A stretch of 64,000 nt of DNA, from NCBI RefSeq assembly GCF_006088715.1, contig NZ_CP030771.1, positions 434,001 through 498,000 on the forward strand, given 5' to 3'. The notes beneath the pieces are model-generated. The model searched no databases. It saw nothing but the letters and a program-made list of their open reading frames with translations, and was not told where the DNA came from. A program made the position numbers and the translations under genes. Numbering within the stretch: the first letter of the stretch is position 1; each line of letters opens with the position of its first letter. This DNA is from Streptomyces sp. YIM 121038 (GTDB lineage Bacteria; Actinomycetota; Actinomycetes; Streptomycetales; Streptomycetaceae). Below are positions 7,642 through 16,692 of this stretch, piece after piece.

Positions 7642-9861
7642 TCAGTACCGGTGGCGGCCGACGGGGAGCGGCGACACCGCCGCGTCCGGCACGGTCGGGG
7701 ACGCCGGGGCGTGCCCGCTCAGCTTCTCGCCCTCGATGTCCACGTTCGGCAGCACGCGGTTCAGGATACGGGGCAGCCACCAGGCGCGGTGGCCGAGCAG
7801 CGCCAGGGCCGCGGGGGCGATGGCCATCCGGACCACGAAGGCGTCGAAGGCGACGGCGGAGGCCAGGCCGACGCCCATCGTCTGGATGGTCGGGCTGCTC
7901 ATGCCGATGAATCCGGCGAACACACTGATCATGATGATGGCCGCCGCGGCCACCACGCGGCCGCTGTGCCGGAAGCCGGTGACGACGGCCTCGCCGGGGG
8001 ACGCGCCGTGGACGTAGGCCTCCCGCATGCGGGTGAGCAGGAAGACCTCGTAGTCCATGGCGAGGCCGAACACGATGCCGATGATGAGGATCGGCATGAG
8101 CGACATGACCGGTCCGGTCTGTTCGATGCCGATGAGGTCCGCGGCCCAGCCCAACTGGAAGACGGCGACGACGACGCCGAACGCGGCACCCACCGACAGC
8201 AGGAAGCCGACCGCGGCCTTGACCGGGACCAGGACCGAGCGGAAGACCACCGTCAGCAGGAGCACGGCCAGGCCGATGACCACGGTCAGATACGGGATGA
8301 GGGCGTCGGCCATGGCTTCGGAGATGTCGATGTTCAGCGCGGTCTTGCCGGTGACCAGGACGCCCGCGCCGGTGTCGGCCTCGACGTCGGAGACCGCGCT
8401 CCGGATCGCCTGCACCAGGTCCTTGGTCTCGCCGCTGTTCGGCGCGGTCCGCGGGACGGCCGTGAGGACGGCCGTGTCCTCGGTCCGGCTGAGCACCGGA
8501 TCACCGACCGAAGCGACCCCGTCCACGGCCCGTACGGTCTTGGCGACCAGGTCCGTGGTGGCGCGGCTCTCCGTGGACTCCGAGGTGTCCACGACCACGG
8601 TCAGGGGGCCGTTGAAGCCGGGGCCGAAGCCTTCCGACAGCAGGTCGTAGGCGCGGCGCTGGGTGGTCTCCACCGACTTGGACTCGTCCCCGGGCAGCCC
8701 GAGTTCGAGGCTGAGCGTGGGCAGGGCGACGGCGCCGAGACCGAGTACGGAGACCACCAGGACGGTCACGGGGCGGCGCAGCACGAACCGTGCCCAGCGG
8801 GTGCCGATCCCCGCGGGCCCGCTGTCCGGGCGGGCGCCCTCGCGGACGGTGCGGGACAGCACCCGGCGGCCGAAGAACCCGAACAGCGCGGGGACCAGGG
8901 TCAGCGCGACGAGGACGGCGAGGGCCACGGCGCCCGCGCCGCCCAGGCCCATCCTGGTGAGTTCGGGGATGCCGACGACCCCCAGGCCGACCAGGGCGAT
9001 GAAGACGGTCGCCCCGGCGAAGACGACGGCGGATCCGGCCGTGCCCACCGCCCGGCCCGCGGCCTCCTCCGGCTCGCTGCCCCGGGCGCGTTCGTCGCGG
9101 TAGCGGGAGGTGATGAAGAGCGCGTAGTCGATGCCGACCGCGAGGCCCAGCATCAGCGCCAGGATGGCGACGGTGGAGGTCAGGCCCAGCGGCACGGCGA
9201 GGGCGGAGACCAGGCCGAAGGCGATGGCCACGCCCGTGAAGGCGCTGAGCAGCGAGAGGCCGGCCGCGACCAGCGAGCCGAGGGTCAGGACGAGGACCAC
9301 CGCCGCCACCGCCACGCCCACGACCTCCGTCGTACCGCCCGGTGACTCCTCCGACGCCAGGGCGGAGCCGCCGATCTCCACGGTCAGTCCCGCGTCCCGG
9401 GCCTGGCTCGCGGCGCCTTCCAGAGCGCTCTTCGTGGGCCCGGTCAGGTCGACGGCGTCCGCGGTGTAGGTGATGGTGGAGTAGGCGATGGTGCGGTCCT
9501 TGCTGACGGCACCGGTCTTGTAGGGGTCGGTGGCCGAGGCCACCTGGTCGCCGCCGTCCAGCAGGCCGAGCGCCTCCGCGACGGCCGCCTTGTTCTCCTC
9601 GGCCGTCATCCGCTGCCCGTCCGGGGCCCGGAACACCAGACGGGCCTCGGCCCCCTGGGAGTTGCTCTGCGGGAAGCGCTCGTCGAGCAGGTCGAACGCC
9701 TGCTGCGACTCGGTGCCGGGCATGGAGAGGTCCTCGTCCTCCCCTGACGGCGCGACGGCGGCGGCGAGCCCGGCGAGCACCAGGGCGGCCAGCCAGAGCC
9801 CGCCCACGAGCCGACGCCGCCGGAAGGCCCACCGTCCGACCCGGTAGAGAAATGTCGCCAC
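7642..9861 (-). CDS. MMPL/RND-family membrane transporter
   Basis: 739 residues with the duplicated MMPL layout: one helix, a periplasm-like domain, six helices with the motif GIDYALFITSRYRDE, a C-terminal domain repeat and a second six-helix block with GLAMDYEVFLLTRMREAY. The paired Asp-Tyr motifs are the proton-relay positions of MmpL proteins, which export lipids or hydrophobic drugs. The start GTG 9861 lies in leader repeat copy B at the exact place of the MFS start in copy A. First gene of the MMPL-kinase-regulator operon. Confidence 0.9.
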   Translation of the reverse strand: MATFLYRVGRWAFRRRRLVGGLWLAALVLAGLAAAVAPSGEDEDLSMPGTESQQAFDLLDERFPQSNSQGAEARLVFRAPDGQRMTAEENKAAVAEALGLLDGGDQVASATDPYKTGAVSKDRTIAYSTITYTADAVDLTGPTKSALEGAASQARDAGLTVEIGGSALASEESPGGTTEVVGVAVAAVVLVLTLGSLVAAGLSLLSAFTGVAIAFGLVSALAVPLGLTSTVAILALMLGLAVGIDYALFITSRYRDERARGSEPEEAAGRAVGTAGSAVVFAGATVFIALVGLGVVGIPELTRMGLGGAGAVALAVLVALTLVPALFGFFGRRVLSRTVREGARPDSGPAGIGTRWARFVLRRPVTVLVVSVLGLGAVALPTLSLELGLPGDESKSVETTQRRAYDLLSEGFGPGFNGPLTVVVDTSESTESRATTDLVAKTVRAVDGVASVGDPVLSRTEDTAVLTAVPRTAPNSGETKDLVQAIRSAVSDVEADTGAGVLVTGKTALNIDISEAMADALIPYLTVVIGLAVLLLTVVFRSVLVPVKAAVGFLLSVGAAFGVVVAVFQLGWAADLIGIEQTGPVMSLMPILIIGIVFGLAMDYEVFLLTRMREAYVHGASPGEAVVTGFRHSGRVVAAAAIIMISVFAGFIGMSSPTIQTMGVGLASAVAFDAFVVRMAIAPAALALLGHRAWWLPRILNRVLPNVDIEGEKLSGHAPASPTVPDAAVSPLPVGRHRY

Positions 9862-9980
9862 CTGTTGATCACTCCAGACACCGCTAGACGAGGGGAAACG
9901 CGCGCGATCGGCGCGTCTTCCACACTTGCCTGCGGCGCCTTGCGGGGCATCGTCTCCGGCTGCCGTCTTGCCCTGGTGCA
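9847..9980 (-). repeat. Leader repeat copy B
   Basis: Reverse-complement partner of 2494-2627 (100/134 identities, ungapped, by hand). Contains the MMPL Shine-Dalgarno GGAG, the GTG start and the dyad at 9894-9921. The remaining stretch 9981-10079 holds no gene; a 14-bp palindrome GGCCGCATGCGGCC at 10051-10064 follows the end of the gene at 10080 and may be a weak terminator. Confidence 0.9.
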
Positions 9981-10079
9981 GGCGGATCAGGCGGTCGGGG
10001 GGTCTGGTGCGTGTGCACTACGGGGCGGGGTCTGACCTGGAGTTCGGCCGGGCCGCATGCGGCCGGGCCACGGTCCGGG

Positions 10080-10907
10080 CTACGCGGGCAAGGCCGCCAG
10101 TGACACCGTGACGACCGTCGGCGCCGCTCGCCCCGCCTCCCGCAGGGCCTCGGCGACCATCTCCACCAGCCACACCGCGACGTCCGGCGACCACTCGCGC
10201 GTGCCGCAGCCGAAGCGGAGCACCTCGCGCATCCCCTGGGTGTGCGTCGAGCGGTCGAGATCGAGGGCGAGGCCCACGAGGCCGCCCTCCGCCGCCGACG
10301 CGGAGACGTCCACCGCTCCCTGGGCCTTCTCCCGCACCGCCGCGCACAGGGCCGCCGTGTCGGGCTCGGCCGCTCCGCCCTCGCCGAGGCGGCAGGAGAC
10401 GGTCACAAGCACTTCGTGCCGGGCGTCCGGATCGGCCAGGTCGAACCACGGTGCCAGCTCGATCTGGTGGAAGGCGGTGTCGCGCTCGGTCGCCTGCAAC
10501 GGCAGCAGGGCGTGCAGGCCCGTGAACGTCACCGTGCCCACGCGGGCCAGCGTGTCGGACAGCACCAGGGCGATCGGCCGGACGGGCAGCCCCGGACGCG
10601 GCGGATCGGTGTGGACACCTGCCCCCAGCCACGCCAGTTGGTGCACGGCGCCGTCCTGCGTCCAGTCACCGCCGGCGTCTTCGTGCGCCCACGCGGTGGG
10701 CTCGTGCTCGGCCGTGACCTCGCCGTCCTCGTGGAGCACACCGCTGACGGTCCGCCAGCCGTAGGAACCGGCCCGGTCGACGGCCAGAAAGAGGAGCTCC
10801 TCCTCGACGGAGCCCTCGGCGTCGGCGTCCCGCGTGACCACCCGGTCGAACCACGGATGCCGCCGCAGGGTCCCGTGCAGACCGACGACGACGCTGGGGG
10901 GAAACAC
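10080..10907 (-). CDS. Conserved hypothetical protein
   Basis: 275 residues from GTG 10907. This start is preferred to one 63 bp further upstream because GGGAG precedes it by 9 nt and because the longer version would run through the terminator hairpin at 10944-10972. No signal peptide, membrane helix or known catalytic motif is visible. The sequence has several Trp-containing strands (RHPWFDRV, RTVSGVLHEDG, LAPWFDLADPD) and reads as a soluble alpha/beta protein. I do not recognise the family. It follows the secreted protein gene at 10986 on the same strand but is separated by a terminator. Confidence 0.55.
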   Translation of the reverse strand: MFPPSVVVGLHGTLRRHPWFDRVVTRDADAEGSVEEELLFLAVDRAGSYGWRTVSGVLHEDGEVTAEHEPTAWAHEDAGGDWTQDGAVHQLAWLGAGVHTDPPRPGLPVRPIALVLSDTLARVGTVTFTGLHALLPLQATERDTAFHQIELAPWFDLADPDARHEVLVTVSCRLGEGGAAEPDTAALCAAVREKAQGAVDVSASAAEGGLVGLALDLDRSTHTQGMREVLRFGCGTREWSPDVAVWLVEMVAEALREAGRAAPTVVTVSLAALPA

Positions 10908-10943
10908 AGGCGGGCACTCCCTCGACACGGAATGAAAAGCGGA

Positions 10944-10972
10944 CGGTGCCGGAAGATTATCTTCCGGCACCG
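10944..10972 (-). terminator. Strong hairpin terminator
   Basis: Perfect 14-bp inverted repeat, left arm CGGTGCCGGAAGAT at 10944-10957, single central base 10958, right arm 10959-10972. It begins 13 bp after the stop of the secreted protein gene (10986) and would insulate the next gene. Confidence 0.75.
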
Positions 10973-10985
10973 CCTCAGCCCTTGA

Positions 10986-11483
10986 TCACAGGCCGCAGCC
11001 GAGCCTCTGCGTCGCGGTGATCTTCTTGTAGCTGTCGTCCGGGTAGCCGATCAGGTCGACGTCGATGACGCTGCGGAAGTCGTACTGGCCCACGTTGTAC
11101 GTGCACTTGTACGCGGCCGCCGCGCGCTTGCCGCTGCCACCGCCGGAGTAGACGTTCTTCACGTCCGTGGCCAGGGTCTTCCACTCGCCCCCGCGCTTGA
11201 CCTGGAGCCACACGGTGACCTTGGCCTTGACGCCCCGGGCCGGGCCGCTCAGGTTCTTCCACCAGCCGTGCGCGTTGATGTGGCCCCGCACCGTGTGCGA
11301 GAAGTGGACGTTGTCGCCCAGCGTCTGGAACGCCCCGACGCCGGACCCGGCGCGGGCGGACTGCGCGGAGGCGGCACTGCGGTACGACGGCGCGTCGGAA
11401 CCGGCGGCCTGAGCCGGGACGGCCGCACCGACAGCGAGCAGAGTGGCCAGGGCAGCCGAAGCCGCCCCCGTACGGATACGCAC
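10986..11483 (-). CDS. Small secreted protein
   Basis: 165 residues from GTG 11483 (GGGGGAA just upstream; a TTG five codons earlier would overlap this ribosome site). Residues 1-27 are a Sec signal peptide ending VPAQA-A. The mature part has Trp-rich segments (HINAHGWWKNLSGPARG) and two cysteines, in YKCTYN and near the end in LGCGL, probably a disulfide. The mature part fits a beta-rich extracellular protein. Function unknown. No operon partner. Confidence 0.65.
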   Translation of the reverse strand: MRIRTGAASAALATLLAVGAAVPAQAAGSDAPSYRSAASAQSARAGSGVGAFQTLGDNVHFSHTVRGHINAHGWWKNLSGPARGVKAKVTVWLQVKRGGEWKTLATDVKNVYSGGGSGKRAAAAYKCTYNVGQYDFRSVIDVDLIGYPDDSYKKITATQRLGCGL

Positions 11484-11632
11484 GTGGAGTTCCCCCAAAT
11501 AAGGTCGTTCGGTCGCGACACGTTCGCCGCGACGTTCGTACGCGCCGCAGTCTAAACACCTGGTCCGGGGCCTACGAACGGCGGTGCCCCCCTAGCGGAG
11601 CCCCACCCTCCCGGGGCCGCCGGTGGGAGTGT

Positions 11633-12874
11633 TCAGCGGCCCCGCAGCCGCGTGGAGAGAACCGCCATCGTGGCCATGAGGGTGGGGAGGACCAGCATCG
11701 CGGTGCGCAGGGTGGTGGATTCGGTGAGGGCGCCGATGAGGGGCGGACCGGCCAGGAAGCCGACGTAGCCGACCGCGGAGACGGCGGCGATGGAGGGGCC
11801 GGGGCGTTCGGGGTTGAGGTCGGCGGCGTGGCTGAAGACGACGGGGATGACCGCGGCCATGCCCAGGCCGAGGAGGCCGTAACCGACGAAACCGGCGTGG
11901 ACCGTCGGTGAGGCGACCGGGATCAGCGCGCCCACCCCGGCGACCGCCGCGCAGCCCAGCGTGAAGCGGGCCGTACCGACGCGGGAGCGGACCCGGTCGG
12001 CACCGAGCCGTCCGACGACCATCCCGGCCGAGAAGACGGCGAAGCCCGTGCCCGCCAGACCGGCGGACGCGCCCGTGGCCTCGTGCAGATAGACCGCGCC
12101 CCAGTCGTTCACGACCCCCTCCCCCATCAGCGCGCAGAACGCGACGAGGCCGGGGATCCACAGGCCGGGGCCCGGCAGCGCCAGGAGCGGCCCCGAGTCC
12201 GCCGCCCGCTCCGCCCGCCGCGGCTCGGGCGCCAACGCAGTCGCCGCCCAGGCCGCCACCGCGCACAGCACCACCGCGGTGACGGCGAAGTGCGGCCCGG
12301 TGCCCACGCCCGCCGACGCCACGAGCCCGCCGACGCCCGCCCCCACGATGCCGCCGAGGCTGAACATCGCGTGGAAGCCGCCGAGTACCGGGCGCGCGTA
12401 CGCCCGCTCGACCAGGACGCCCTGGGTGTTCATCGCCACGTCGACAGCGGTGTTGCCGCACGCGAACAGCGCGAGCACCGCCGTGAGCAGGGCGAGCCCA
12501 GGCGCGAAGGCGATCCCGGTCAGCGCCGCCAGGTAGAGGGCCATGCCGACGCGGAGCACCGTGCGGCTGCCGTACCGGGCCACCAGGCCGCCCACCAGCG
12601 GCAGGCCGACGAAGGCGCCGCCGCTCAGGCCCACCAGCGCCACCGCCAGTTCGCCCGCGGAGAGGTCGAGCCGGTCCTGGACCGCGGGCACCCGGGCCGC
12701 CCAGGTGGCGAAGGCGGCGCCCGTGACGAAGAAGACCGCGCTCACGGCGAGCCGCATCGCTCTCAGGCGGGGCGGGGACGGGAAGCGGGGTCCGGTGTGC
12801 AGGGGTGGGCCCGGGGTGTTCAGGGGTGAGTGCTCCGTCCTGTCCGGTGGTGCCCCGTCCGGCTTCTTCCCCAT
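11633..12874 (-). CDS. MFS transporter (fucose-permease-like/YfcJ-type)
   Basis: 413 residues from ATG 12874, which has AGGAAAGGA 11 nt upstream; a later Met near 12757 would remove the polar 38-residue N-terminus. Twelve helices are apparent. Loop motif GGLVARYGSRTVLR matches MFS motif A, and AMNTQGVLVERAYARP plus GGFHAMFSLGG are typical of the FucP/YbjJ-like subgroup with conserved Asn and His in helices 4-5. Substrate unknown, possibly a sugar or a drug. Stands alone between the secreted protein and the epimerase. Confidence 0.75.
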   Translation of the reverse strand: MGKKPDGAPPDRTEHSPLNTPGPPLHTGPRFPSPPRLRAMRLAVSAVFFVTGAAFATWAARVPAVQDRLDLSAGELAVALVGLSGGAFVGLPLVGGLVARYGSRTVLRVGMALYLAALTGIAFAPGLALLTAVLALFACGNTAVDVAMNTQGVLVERAYARPVLGGFHAMFSLGGIVGAGVGGLVASAGVGTGPHFAVTAVVLCAVAAWAATALAPEPRRAERAADSGPLLALPGPGLWIPGLVAFCALMGEGVVNDWGAVYLHEATGASAGLAGTGFAVFSAGMVVGRLGADRVRSRVGTARFTLGCAAVAGVGALIPVASPTVHAGFVGYGLLGLGMAAVIPVVFSHAADLNPERPGPSIAAVSAVGYVGFLAGPPLIGALTESTTLRTAMLVLPTLMATMAVLSTRLRGR

Positions 12875-13064
12875 CGGCGTACGGGTCCTTTCCTGTGCTG
12901 GTCCTGTGCCGCTACGGGACGTCGGCCGCCCGGCGCCGTGCCGGCGCGAGCAGGGCGTCCCGCGCCCGGGGCGTAGCCCCGGGCGTAGCCGCGCAGGTCC
13001 TGGAAGAGGGTCTGCGCCCAGCACCCGCCGGGCGAGCCTGAACCGCGGGTGCCGCCGTCGAGCG

Positions 13065-14099
13065 CTAGCATGCCGCGGCCCCCGTCAGGCACCTGCGCTC
13101 CGGCCGCTCCCTGCGGAACACCGCCTTGGCCGTGGGGAGTTCGGGAAACGGACCGAGTGCGGCGGCCAGGGAGGACAGGCCCGCCGCCAGGTCGATCGCG
13201 GGGCTGAAGCCGAGGGCGGCCAGACGGGAGACGTCGGCGACGAGGGAGAAGCTGTCCTCCAGGCTGCTGTCGTCGGCGTCGAGGAGCGCGGGCCGCCCGG
13301 TGGCCTCGCCGACCGCCTCGGCCAGCTCGCGCATCGACACCTCGGTGCCGCTGCCCAGGTTGTAGGTCTCGCCGTCCTGTCCCCGGTCGGCGAGGGTGAC
13401 GAGGGCCCGGCACATGTCGTCGACGTGGATGAAGTCCCGCGTCTTGCGGTCGATGTCCCCCACGACGGGAATCGGCAGTTCGTTGAGGTGCCAGCGCAGG
13501 AACTGCGACACCTCGCCGCCCGCGCGGGCCGGGTCCTCGCCGGGTCCGTAGATGACGAAGGAGCGCCCGATCACGACGGGCAGACCGGCGGACTGGTGCA
13601 GGCTGCGCAGGACGAGTTCGCCCGACAGCTTGGAGGCGCCGTACGGCAGGAACGGCTGCGTGGGGTGGTCCTCACCCATCGGCGTGCGCTGAGGAGTGCC
13701 GTAGACGACCGCGGAGGAGACGTAGACCAGGCGCTGGGCGCCGAGTTCGAGGCAGGCGTTGCCCACGTTGCAGGTGCCCAGGGCGTTGAGGTGGAAGTCG
13801 TGGCGGGGCTTCTCCACCGACACGGTGCCGCTGGCGTTGCCCGCCAGGTGGAAGACGACGTCGGCCCCTTGCAGGGCGAGCAGGGTCTCGCCGTAGTCAC
13901 GCAGGTCGGCGCGGGCGTACCGCACGCCGGGCAACGCGGCGATGTCCTCGGGGAGTTCGGCGTGATCGACGACGGTGACCTTCTTGCCGAGGCGGCTGAG
14001 GGCGGTGACCAGGTGTCGGCCGAGGAAACCGGCTCCTCCGGTCACCACCACTTCGTCGTGCCCTCGAAGGCCGCCGAACATGTCTGACGCGTGGATCAA
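13065..14099 (-). CDS. NAD(P)-dependent epimerase/dehydratase (extended SDR)
   Basis: 344 residues. Rossmann motif VVVTGGAGFLGRHL at residues 17-30, HLAGNAS, YVSSAVVYG with the catalytic Ser, and YGASK for the Tyr/Lys pair. This is the extended short-chain dehydrogenase class that epimerises or dehydrates nucleotide sugars. No glycosyltransferase is adjacent, so the sugar pathway is unclear. The start is TTG 14099 with GGGAG upstream; ATG 14081 is an alternative. The TTG overlaps the TGA of an upstream open frame (TTGA) that contains 36-bp repeats. Confidence 0.8.
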   Translation of the reverse strand: MIHASDMFGGLRGHDEVVVTGGAGFLGRHLVTALSRLGKKVTVVDHAELPEDIAALPGVRYARADLRDYGETLLALQGADVVFHLAGNASGTVSVEKPRHDFHLNALGTCNVGNACLELGAQRLVYVSSAVVYGTPQRTPMGEDHPTQPFLPYGASKLSGELVLRSLHQSAGLPVVIGRSFVIYGPGEDPARAGGEVSQFLRWHLNELPIPVVGDIDRKTRDFIHVDDMCRALVTLADRGQDGETYNLGSGTEVSMRELAEAVGEATGRPALLDADDSSLEDSFSLVADVSRLAALGFSPAIDLAAGLSSLAAALGPFPELPTAKAVFRRERPERRCLTGAAAC

Positions 14100-14807
14100 G
14101 GTCGCTCCCAGGTGTGTGGGGTCCGGAACCGCGCCGGTGTCCTGCGCCGGGGCGCGGCACGCGGGAGCCGACAGCGGACGGACGGATCGGTCCGGGCGTG
14201 ACGCGGAACGTCGCGCGGCACGCGGCCGGTCGGGACGGATTCAGTGCGGATCGTATGGATCGAAGAGATAGAAGAGATCGACTGGATCATGCGGATCGGT
14301 GCGCATCGGCACAGGTCAGCATCGGTGCAGGTCGGTGCGCATCGGCATGAGGCGCGCGGATCGCCGTGCGGTGCGCATCGGCACGAGGCGTGCGGATCGC
14401 CGTGCGATGCGGAAGACGTACGTCGGGCCGCAGAGTCACGCGGAAACTCCCCGCCTGACTCCAGTGGAACACGTGGCCTCGCCACCACAACAAGGCCGCC
14501 GGAGAAGATGGCCGATGTGGCCGCCCCGCCCGGACGGACTCCGCCGCGCGATACGGAGGATGGCTGAAGACACACCCCCGGAGGAAGCGACTGCCCCGCT
14601 CACGCGTACCGGAGCCCTTGGCGCGGCGGAGGCCGGAGCGTCTCGGATGGCTGAATCAGCACGCGTTACGCGGACGGGGTTCTTCAGCGCGAACCCACGG
14701 GTCCACTGGTGTGCGTCAGGCCGATGCGTCCGTGGGTTCGGGGGGAGGCACGAGGTTGCCGGGCGATTCGAAGGGCTTCGGCGATGACCTCGGCCGGACG
14801 TCCTCGG
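14100..14807. other. 708-bp region without a firm gene
   Basis: Holds three tandem 36-bp units (14298-14405), GAT-rich sequence at 14253-14290, and an open frame on the minus strand (14096-14575) whose stop overlaps the epimerase TTG. The frame is rich in Cys, Arg and His because of the repeats and has no recognisable domain. No promoter was placed. I regard it as non-coding or as a leader frame. Confidence 0.5.
14298..14405. repeat. Three tandem 36-bp units
   Basis: Units at 14298-14333, 14334-14369 and 14370-14405. All start GGTGCGCATCGGCA; the last two agree over almost the whole length with three substitutions, the first diverges after 15 bases. Confidence 0.85.
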
Positions 14808-15359
14808 CTATGACGGGCGCCCGCCGAACTGCCAGTCGTGCACCTCGATATCGGCGTACCGGTCCGGGGTCAGGATGGTGCGAGCCGCCTCCGGGTCCGG
14901 TGCTCGGAGCAGCGCCGCCGTGCCCAGCCAGGTGGCGCCGTTGTCGGACAGCAGCGGTCCGTAGGCGATCAGCTCGTCCCGGTCGGGCGGCACCGCGAGG
15001 TCGGCGGCCTGCCCTGTGCCGAGGCCGAGCACCAGGTACCGATTGCCGCCGGTCCGGCCGCCAGGGAAGTCCCACATGGTGCGCCCCAGCGTGTTGCGCC
15101 ACCGTCGCAGCAGCACGTCCCGGTAGACACCGGCCTGGTAGTTCGGCTCGTCGAAGGCGAACGCGCGGGCAGCGGCGGGATCGGGCAGGTCGAGGATGTG
15201 CACGCTTCCGGTGGGTGTGTCACCGTCGGCGGCGAGAGTCGGACCCCGGGCGATCATCTCCTTCGCGTACTGGTCCATGTAGGACCAATGCTCTTCCCCC
15301 AGCTCGTGGCGCAGTGGCAGGGAGGCGGGCCGATCGCGGTGGTAGCAGAGGAACTCCAT
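14808..15359 (-). CDS. YCII-like (dimeric alpha/beta barrel) protein
   Basis: 183 residues made of two similar halves: EFLCYHRDRPASLPLRHELG then HWSYMDQYAKEMIARGPTL, and GNRYLVLGLGTGQ then RDELIAYGPLLSDNGATWLGTAALL. Each half shows the YCII pattern of a beta strand, a helix and the SxxG/GPLL segment, so this is a fused tandem YCII protein. These are small-molecule binding or isomerase-like folds of uncertain function. The start at 15359 follows directly on an integrase-like remnant. Confidence 0.65.
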   Translation of the reverse strand: MEFLCYHRDRPASLPLRHELGEEHWSYMDQYAKEMIARGPTLAADGDTPTGSVHILDLPDPAAARAFAFDEPNYQAGVYRDVLLRRWRNTLGRTMWDFPGGRTGGNRYLVLGLGTGQAADLAVPPDRDELIAYGPLLSDNGATWLGTAALLRAPDPEAARTILTPDRYADIEVHDWQFGGRPS

Positions 15360-15525
15360 GCCTGAAGGATCTCTTCGAGGAGGTGCCCAGGTCGAGCGGG
15401 TTTCCCTGCGAGGACTGCTCGACGGCCTGCTCCAGCAGGGCCCGCGCAGAGTCCGCGTAGCGCGTCACGGTCTTCTCGTCGAGCCCGAACACCTCCGCGA
15501 GGTGGAGTGCCGGAGCCGCGCGTCA
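15360..15525 (-). pseudogene. C-terminal remnant of an integrase/recombinase-like gene
   Basis: An open frame reads ALHLAEVFGLDEKTVTRY then ADSARALLEQAVEQ, ending near RSFRHG. The pattern LAxVFGLDExTxxRYAxxARxLL is one I associate with the C-terminal tail of actinobacterial tyrosine-integrase-type proteins. No upstream body exists, because the frame runs straight into the end of the DUF4184 gene at 15523. It is therefore a truncated leftover, likely from an old integration event. Assignment is by memory of the motif only. Confidence 0.4.
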
Positions 15526-16443
15526 CGGTGTCCGTTGACCGGCCCGGTCGCGGTGCCGCCGGGCGTGCCACGCGGCGCCGTACAGCAGCACGGCGACGGC
15601 GAAGGAGGCGCCCGCCGTCTTGGCCGCGGGTGTCAGCACCTCCTCGGCGAGCGTGCCCCACGGAGTCTTGACGGTCCTGCTGGGATAAGAGGTCTCGGTC
15701 ACGCCGCCGCCGAGGTCGCGGGTGATCGGGCGGCTGTAGTCGTACTCGGTCTGGTAGCGGTGGGCGCTGAAATCGTCGCGGGCCTGCGCGACGCCGCCCA
15801 GCACGGTGGCGGTGACCAGCGCGGCCACCACGCTCCAGCGCTCCGCGGGACGCAGGCGGGCGGTGCCGTCGGCCTCGGCCGCGGTGCGCGCCCGGCCGCG
15901 GCGGCGCCAGAGGTGCGCGCCGATGGCCGCCAGGCCGACGACGGTGCTCACGTACTGCAGCAGCCGGGCGGGCGACAGACCTCCCAGGACGGGCTCGCGC
16001 AGCAGCGCCACACGCGTCACCCAGAACCCGTCGCCGTGGGTGAAGGAGTCCCACGCCAGGTGGGAGGCGATGCCGATGAGCGCCGACAGCAGGAGCCACA
16101 GCGCGTGGCGCGACGTGCCCCGCGCGCCGTCCGTCCGCCCGGGGCCGGGCAGGGCGCGGTCGGCGGGGAGCAGGGCCGTGACCGGTCGGTGCAGCAGTCG
16201 GTAGGCGGCGACCAGACAGAGGGTGAAGAGCAGGTCGACACCCAGGCCCCAGCCGGGCGAGTGCGTGGTCGTGGCGTTGACGAGGGGCTCGTGCCAGTCC
16301 GTGGAGCTGGTCGCGGTCAGGCCGAGGGCGCCCAGGAGGTAGGGGACGTCGGGCGCCACGGCGCCCGCGACCAGAGCCGACGCGACGAACGGTCGGCGCA
16401 GCAGGGGAAGGACGGCGGCAGGGTGGGACAAGGTGAACGGCAA
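15523..16443 (-). CDS. DUF4184 membrane protein (metal-dependent-hydrolase-like)
   Basis: 306 residues from TTG 16443, giving the family's usual beginning M-PFTLSHPAAVLPLL; longer starts add an unrelated Arg/Pro-rich tail. The N-terminal His, the VAPDVPYLLG motif and IASHLAWDSFTHGDGF are the conserved polar residues of DUF4184 and related YfhO/YdjM-like membrane hydrolases. Six to seven helices with a basic C-terminal end. Function is unknown. A GAGAG Shine-Dalgarno lies upstream. Confidence 0.75.
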   Translation of the reverse strand: MPFTLSHPAAVLPLLRRPFVASALVAGAVAPDVPYLLGALGLTATSSTDWHEPLVNATTTHSPGWGLGVDLLFTLCLVAAYRLLHRPVTALLPADRALPGPGRTDGARGTSRHALWLLLSALIGIASHLAWDSFTHGDGFWVTRVALLREPVLGGLSPARLLQYVSTVVGLAAIGAHLWRRRGRARTAAEADGTARLRPAERWSVVAALVTATVLGGVAQARDDFSAHRYQTEYDYSRPITRDLGGGVTETSYPSRTVKTPWGTLAEEVLTPAAKTAGASFAVAVLLYGAAWHARRHRDRAGQRTP

Positions 16444-16641
16444 GGTGAGCTCTCTTTGCTCTGCGGGAGGAGCACAGTCCCGTCCGCGTGGGGCTGTCGC
16501 GGGGCGAGGGCGCGCGGCCGTCACGGCCGGACGGCCCGCCGGCAGTACTCCTGTAGTACGCCAAGAAGAGTATTCACTTGAACGGACTATGGCAAAGAGT
16601 GCCCTGCCCTCGCTCGTCGGCGGCAGCCGGTGGCACGCATG

Positions 16642-16677
16642 GGGCCGCCCTCCCGTCCGTCGACGAGAGGGCGGCCC
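16642..16677 (-). terminator. Hairpin terminator after the PadR/membrane operon
   Basis: 11-bp perfect stem GGGCCGCCCTC (16642-16652) with its complement at 16667-16677, 14-nt loop, 15 bp past the stop at 16693. Confidence 0.65.
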
Positions 16678-16692
16678 GGAGGGAAGCGCCAG

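Noticed and set aside
14298..14405. 36-bp tandem units resembling a small CRISPR array
   Set aside because: The units are directly adjacent with no unique spacers and no cas genes are present; it is a simple tandem repeat.
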